Shown here piece after piece: positions 13,839 to 15,422 of a stretch of 15,422 nt of DNA. The stretch comes from Acidimicrobiia bacterium (GTDB lineage Bacteria > Actinomycetota > Acidimicrobiia > Spongiisociales > UBA5794): positions 1 through 15,422 of the forward strand of contig JABDMN010000276.1 of the NCBI GenBank assembly GCA_013001485.1, written 5' to 3'. Each line of letters starts with the position of its first letter. Position 1 is the stretch's first letter. The notes under the pieces are model-generated. The model did no database searches and was not told the origin of the DNA. It saw only the letters and a list, made by a program, of their open reading frames with translations. The position numbers and the translations under genes are program-made.

Positions 13839-14492
13839 ATGCCGACAACCGATGAACGCCGCCACGCTCGCGTTGTCCTCAACCGTCTCGAGAAGCTGTA
13901 CCCGGTGTCGAGGACCGCGCTGGACTACGTCGATCCGTGGCAGCTGCTCGTCGCCACCGTGCTGTCCGCCCAAACGACAGATGAGAACGTCAACAGGGTG
14001 ACTCCAGGCCTCTTCGAGGCGTATCCCTCAGCAGCTGATCTCGCAGAAGCCGATCCCGACGATGTGGAGACGCTCGTCTTCTCGACCGGCTTCTACCGGC
14101 AGAAGACCAAGTCCATCATCTCCCTGTCGGTAGATCTGGTTGAGGAGTTCGACGGCGTAGTACCCCGCGATCTGGACTCGTTGGTGACTCTGCGAGGCGT
14201 GGGGCGCAAGACAGCCAGCGTCGTTCTCGCCGAAGCCTGGGGGATTCCGGCGATCGCCGTCGACACCCACGTCAAACGAGTGGCGCGCCGGCTCGACCTG
14301 ACGGCCGAAACCGATCCCGTGAAGGTCGAGTCTGACCTGCGGGAGCTCTACCCCGAGAGCCGTTGGGCCGGCGTTTCGATGCGAGTCATCCAGTTCGGGC
14401 GGGATGTGTGCGATGCGCGTACTCCGCTGTGCTGGGCGTGCCCGTTGGTGGACCGTTGCCCGTACCCCGACAAGACGCCGCCGCCGACCTGA
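13839..14492 (+). CDS. nth: Endonuclease III (DNA glycosylase/AP lyase)
   Basis: A 217-residue base-excision repair enzyme that removes oxidised pyrimidines and cleaves at the abasic site. LLVATVLSAQTTDENVN (36-52) is the conserved N-terminal block. The helix-hairpin-helix LRGVGRKTASVV (118-129) carries the catalytic lysine 124. The catalytic aspartate is D142 in VDTHVKR. The C-terminal 4Fe-4S cluster motif is intact: cysteines 191, 198, 201 and 207 with the C-x6-C-x2-C-x5-C spacing of the family. The ATG is directly preceded by a -10-like element with no ribosome-binding site, so the message is probably leaderless. The stop overlaps the ATG of a MATE-family transporter by one base (TGATG), suggesting co-expression. 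Confidence 0.97.
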   Translation: MPTTDERRHARVVLNRLEKLYPVSRTALDYVDPWQLLVATVLSAQTTDENVNRVTPGLFEAYPSAADLAEADPDDVETLVFSTGFYRQKTKSIISLSVDLVEEFDGVVPRDLDSLVTLRGVGRKTASVVLAEAWGIPAIAVDTHVKRVARRLDLTAETDPVKVESDLRELYPESRWAGVSMRVIQFGRDVCDARTPLCWACPLVDRCPYPDKTPPPT

Positions 14493-15422
14493 TGGTGTCC
14501 GTTCGTAGGGTGTTCGAGCCGAGACGGACTCGGTATGACCGCGAGATCCTGGCTCTGGCGATCCCGGCGCTGGGCACTCTGGCCGCCGATCCACTGGTCT
14601 CGCTCGTCGACACGGCGTTCGTCGGCCAGATCGGAGCAGTTGAGCTCGCCGCCCTCGCGATTGCAGCCGCGATCTTCGGCGTGGTGTTCTGGGCGTTCAG
14701 CTTCCTCGCTTATGGAACGACTCCTGCCGTCGCCCACGCCGTCGGTGACGGAGACCACGACAGCGCGTCGCGAGTGGTGGCGGCTGCCATGACGATCGCT
14801 CTTGTCGCCGGAGTGGTGGCGCTCGCCGGTGGACAGGCCGGCCTGCGCTGGATGGTCACCACGGTGATGAACGCTTCCGCCGAGGTTGCCGAACCGGCGG
14901 TCGATTACTTGAGAATCCGTCTGTTCGCGTTGCCTGTGGTGCTGCTCATCACAGCGGGCCACGGAGTCTTTCGCGGGTTTCAGGACACAAGAACTCCCCT
15001 CGTGCTCTCGCTCGGCCTCAATCTGATCAACCTCGTCCTGGACCCGATCCTCATCTTCGGGGCCGGCCTCGGGATCGCCGGGGCAGCGTGGGCGACCCTG
15101 ATCGCGCAGTGGGCGGGAGCCGTCTCGTTCGTCGTGGTGCTCGCCGCGCGGAGTGGCCGACTCGGAGTGACCCTCGCCTGGCCCAGGTGGGACGACATCC
15201 GCAGGCTGCTCAGGGTTGGAGGTGACCTCATCGTTCGCTCCGCTGCGTTGGTCGGAACTCTCACGTACGCCACTGCGGTAGCGGCTGGCATTGGCACCGT
15301 TGACGTCGGTGCCCACCACGTTGCGATGCAGCTGTGGGTGTTCCTGGCCCTGGTGGTCGATGCACTCGCCATCGCCGCGCAGGCTCTGGTTGGGAAGTAC
15401 CGGGGTTCAGACCGCCCCGATG
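14492..15422 (+). CDS. MATE-family efflux protein (DinF-like), 3'-truncated by window edge
   Basis: The frame opens at ATG 14492 in TGATG and continues to the window end without a stop, giving 310 residues of a protein that is typically about 440-460. DREILALAIPALGTLAADPL (17-36) and the following VDTAFVGQIG are the classic MATE/DinF opening. VFRGFQDTRTPL, after the fourth helix, is the DinF-like loop. About eight hydrophobic helices are present, so helices 9-12 are missing beyond the edge. The family couples export of cationic or neutral toxic compounds to a sodium or proton gradient. The one-base overlap with nth points to translational coupling. In other bacteria dinF often accompanies an SOS gene, so pairing with a repair gene is suggestive, but no SOS box is visible here. 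The substrate is unknown. Confidence 0.92.
   Translation, partial: MVSVRRVFEPRRTRYDREILALAIPALGTLAADPLVSLVDTAFVGQIGAVELAALAIAAAIFGVVFWAFSFLAYGTTPAVAHAVGDGDHDSASRVVAAAMTIALVAGVVALAGGQAGLRWMVTTVMNASAEVAEPAVDYLRIRLFALPVVLLITAGHGVFRGFQDTRTPLVLSLGLNLINLVLDPILIFGAGLGIAGAAWATLIAQWAGAVSFVVVLAARSGRLGVTLAWPRWDDIRRLLRVGGDLIVRSAALVGTLTYATAVAAGIGTVDVGAHHVAMQLWVFLALVVDALAIAAQALVGKYRGSDRPD

Noticed and set aside
14348..15319. 323-residue minus-strand open frame antisense to nth and the MATE gene
   Set aside because: Its sequence is rich in D, R, H, S and Q with no domain, and it lies opposite two convincing proteins. In high-GC DNA long antisense frames arise from codon bias.
1..15422. CRISPR arrays, tRNA or rRNA genes, insertion sequences, phage genes
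   Set aside because: No spaced repeat array, cloverleaf-like or rRNA-like sequence, transposase motif or terminal inverted repeat pair was seen. The only repeat of note is the 28-bp duplication at 929-984.

Overview
The window reads as a compact stretch of chromosome from a high-GC actinobacterium. The evidence is an actinobacterial-type replicative polymerase (DnaE1-like, with a PHP domain), a WS/DGAT wax-ester/triacylglycerol acyltransferase, a pair of Get3/ArsA-type ATPases resembling Mycobacterium tuberculosis Rv3679/Rv3680, and several gene starts that look leaderless. An Acidimicrobiia-like lineage is my best guess, but this is inference. I see no phage, IS, CRISPR, tRNA or rRNA sequence. 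No stretch over 300 bases lacks a gene; the longest gap is 203 bases (3145-3347).

Layout. (1) Bases 1-944: the C-terminal part of a WS/DGAT gene, cut by the window edge. It converges on a minus-strand pair of phosphofructokinases (1994-969 and 3144-1996). By active-site signature one is ATP-type (GGDG) and the other PPi-type (GGDD). The junction carries a perfect 28-bp tandem duplication that separated two stop codons which were probably once shared. (2) Bases 3348-6875: dnaE, divergent from the PFK pair. Its stop shares a CTAG with the convergent gene that follows. (3) Bases 10627-6872, minus strand: an apparent four-gene unit made of a 549-residue tandem ThyX-like protein, a 70-residue unknown protein and two ArsA/Get3-type ATPases. 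(4) Bases 10747-12377: a small two-helix membrane protein (+), an EamA transporter (-) and a 143-residue membrane protein (+). (5) Bases 13773-12379, minus strand: xanthine phosphoribosyltransferase, a hotdog thioesterase and a four-helix membrane protein, tightly coupled. (6) Bases 13839 to the end, plus strand: endonuclease III (nth) followed by a MATE-family exporter, cut by the window edge.

How the genes fit together. Most are housekeeping: glycolytic control, replication, base-excision repair and purine salvage. The strongest candidate for something undescribed is the tandem ThyX-like protein. Its two ThyX domains appear to have lost opposite halves of the canonical active site. The N-terminal copy keeps the S-x4-S-x-R part and the R147-equivalent. 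The C-terminal copy keeps RHR, NAR and the R174-equivalent. In canonical ThyX these two sets come from different chains of the same active site, so the fusion could hold one complete composite site and one dead one. It sits 34 bases upstream of the small unknown gene and the Get3-like pair. A second theme is very compact junctions (CTAG-shared stops, ATGA overlaps, one-base gaps). A third is several starts with a -10-like hexamer 6-8 nt before the start codon, suggesting leaderless transcripts.
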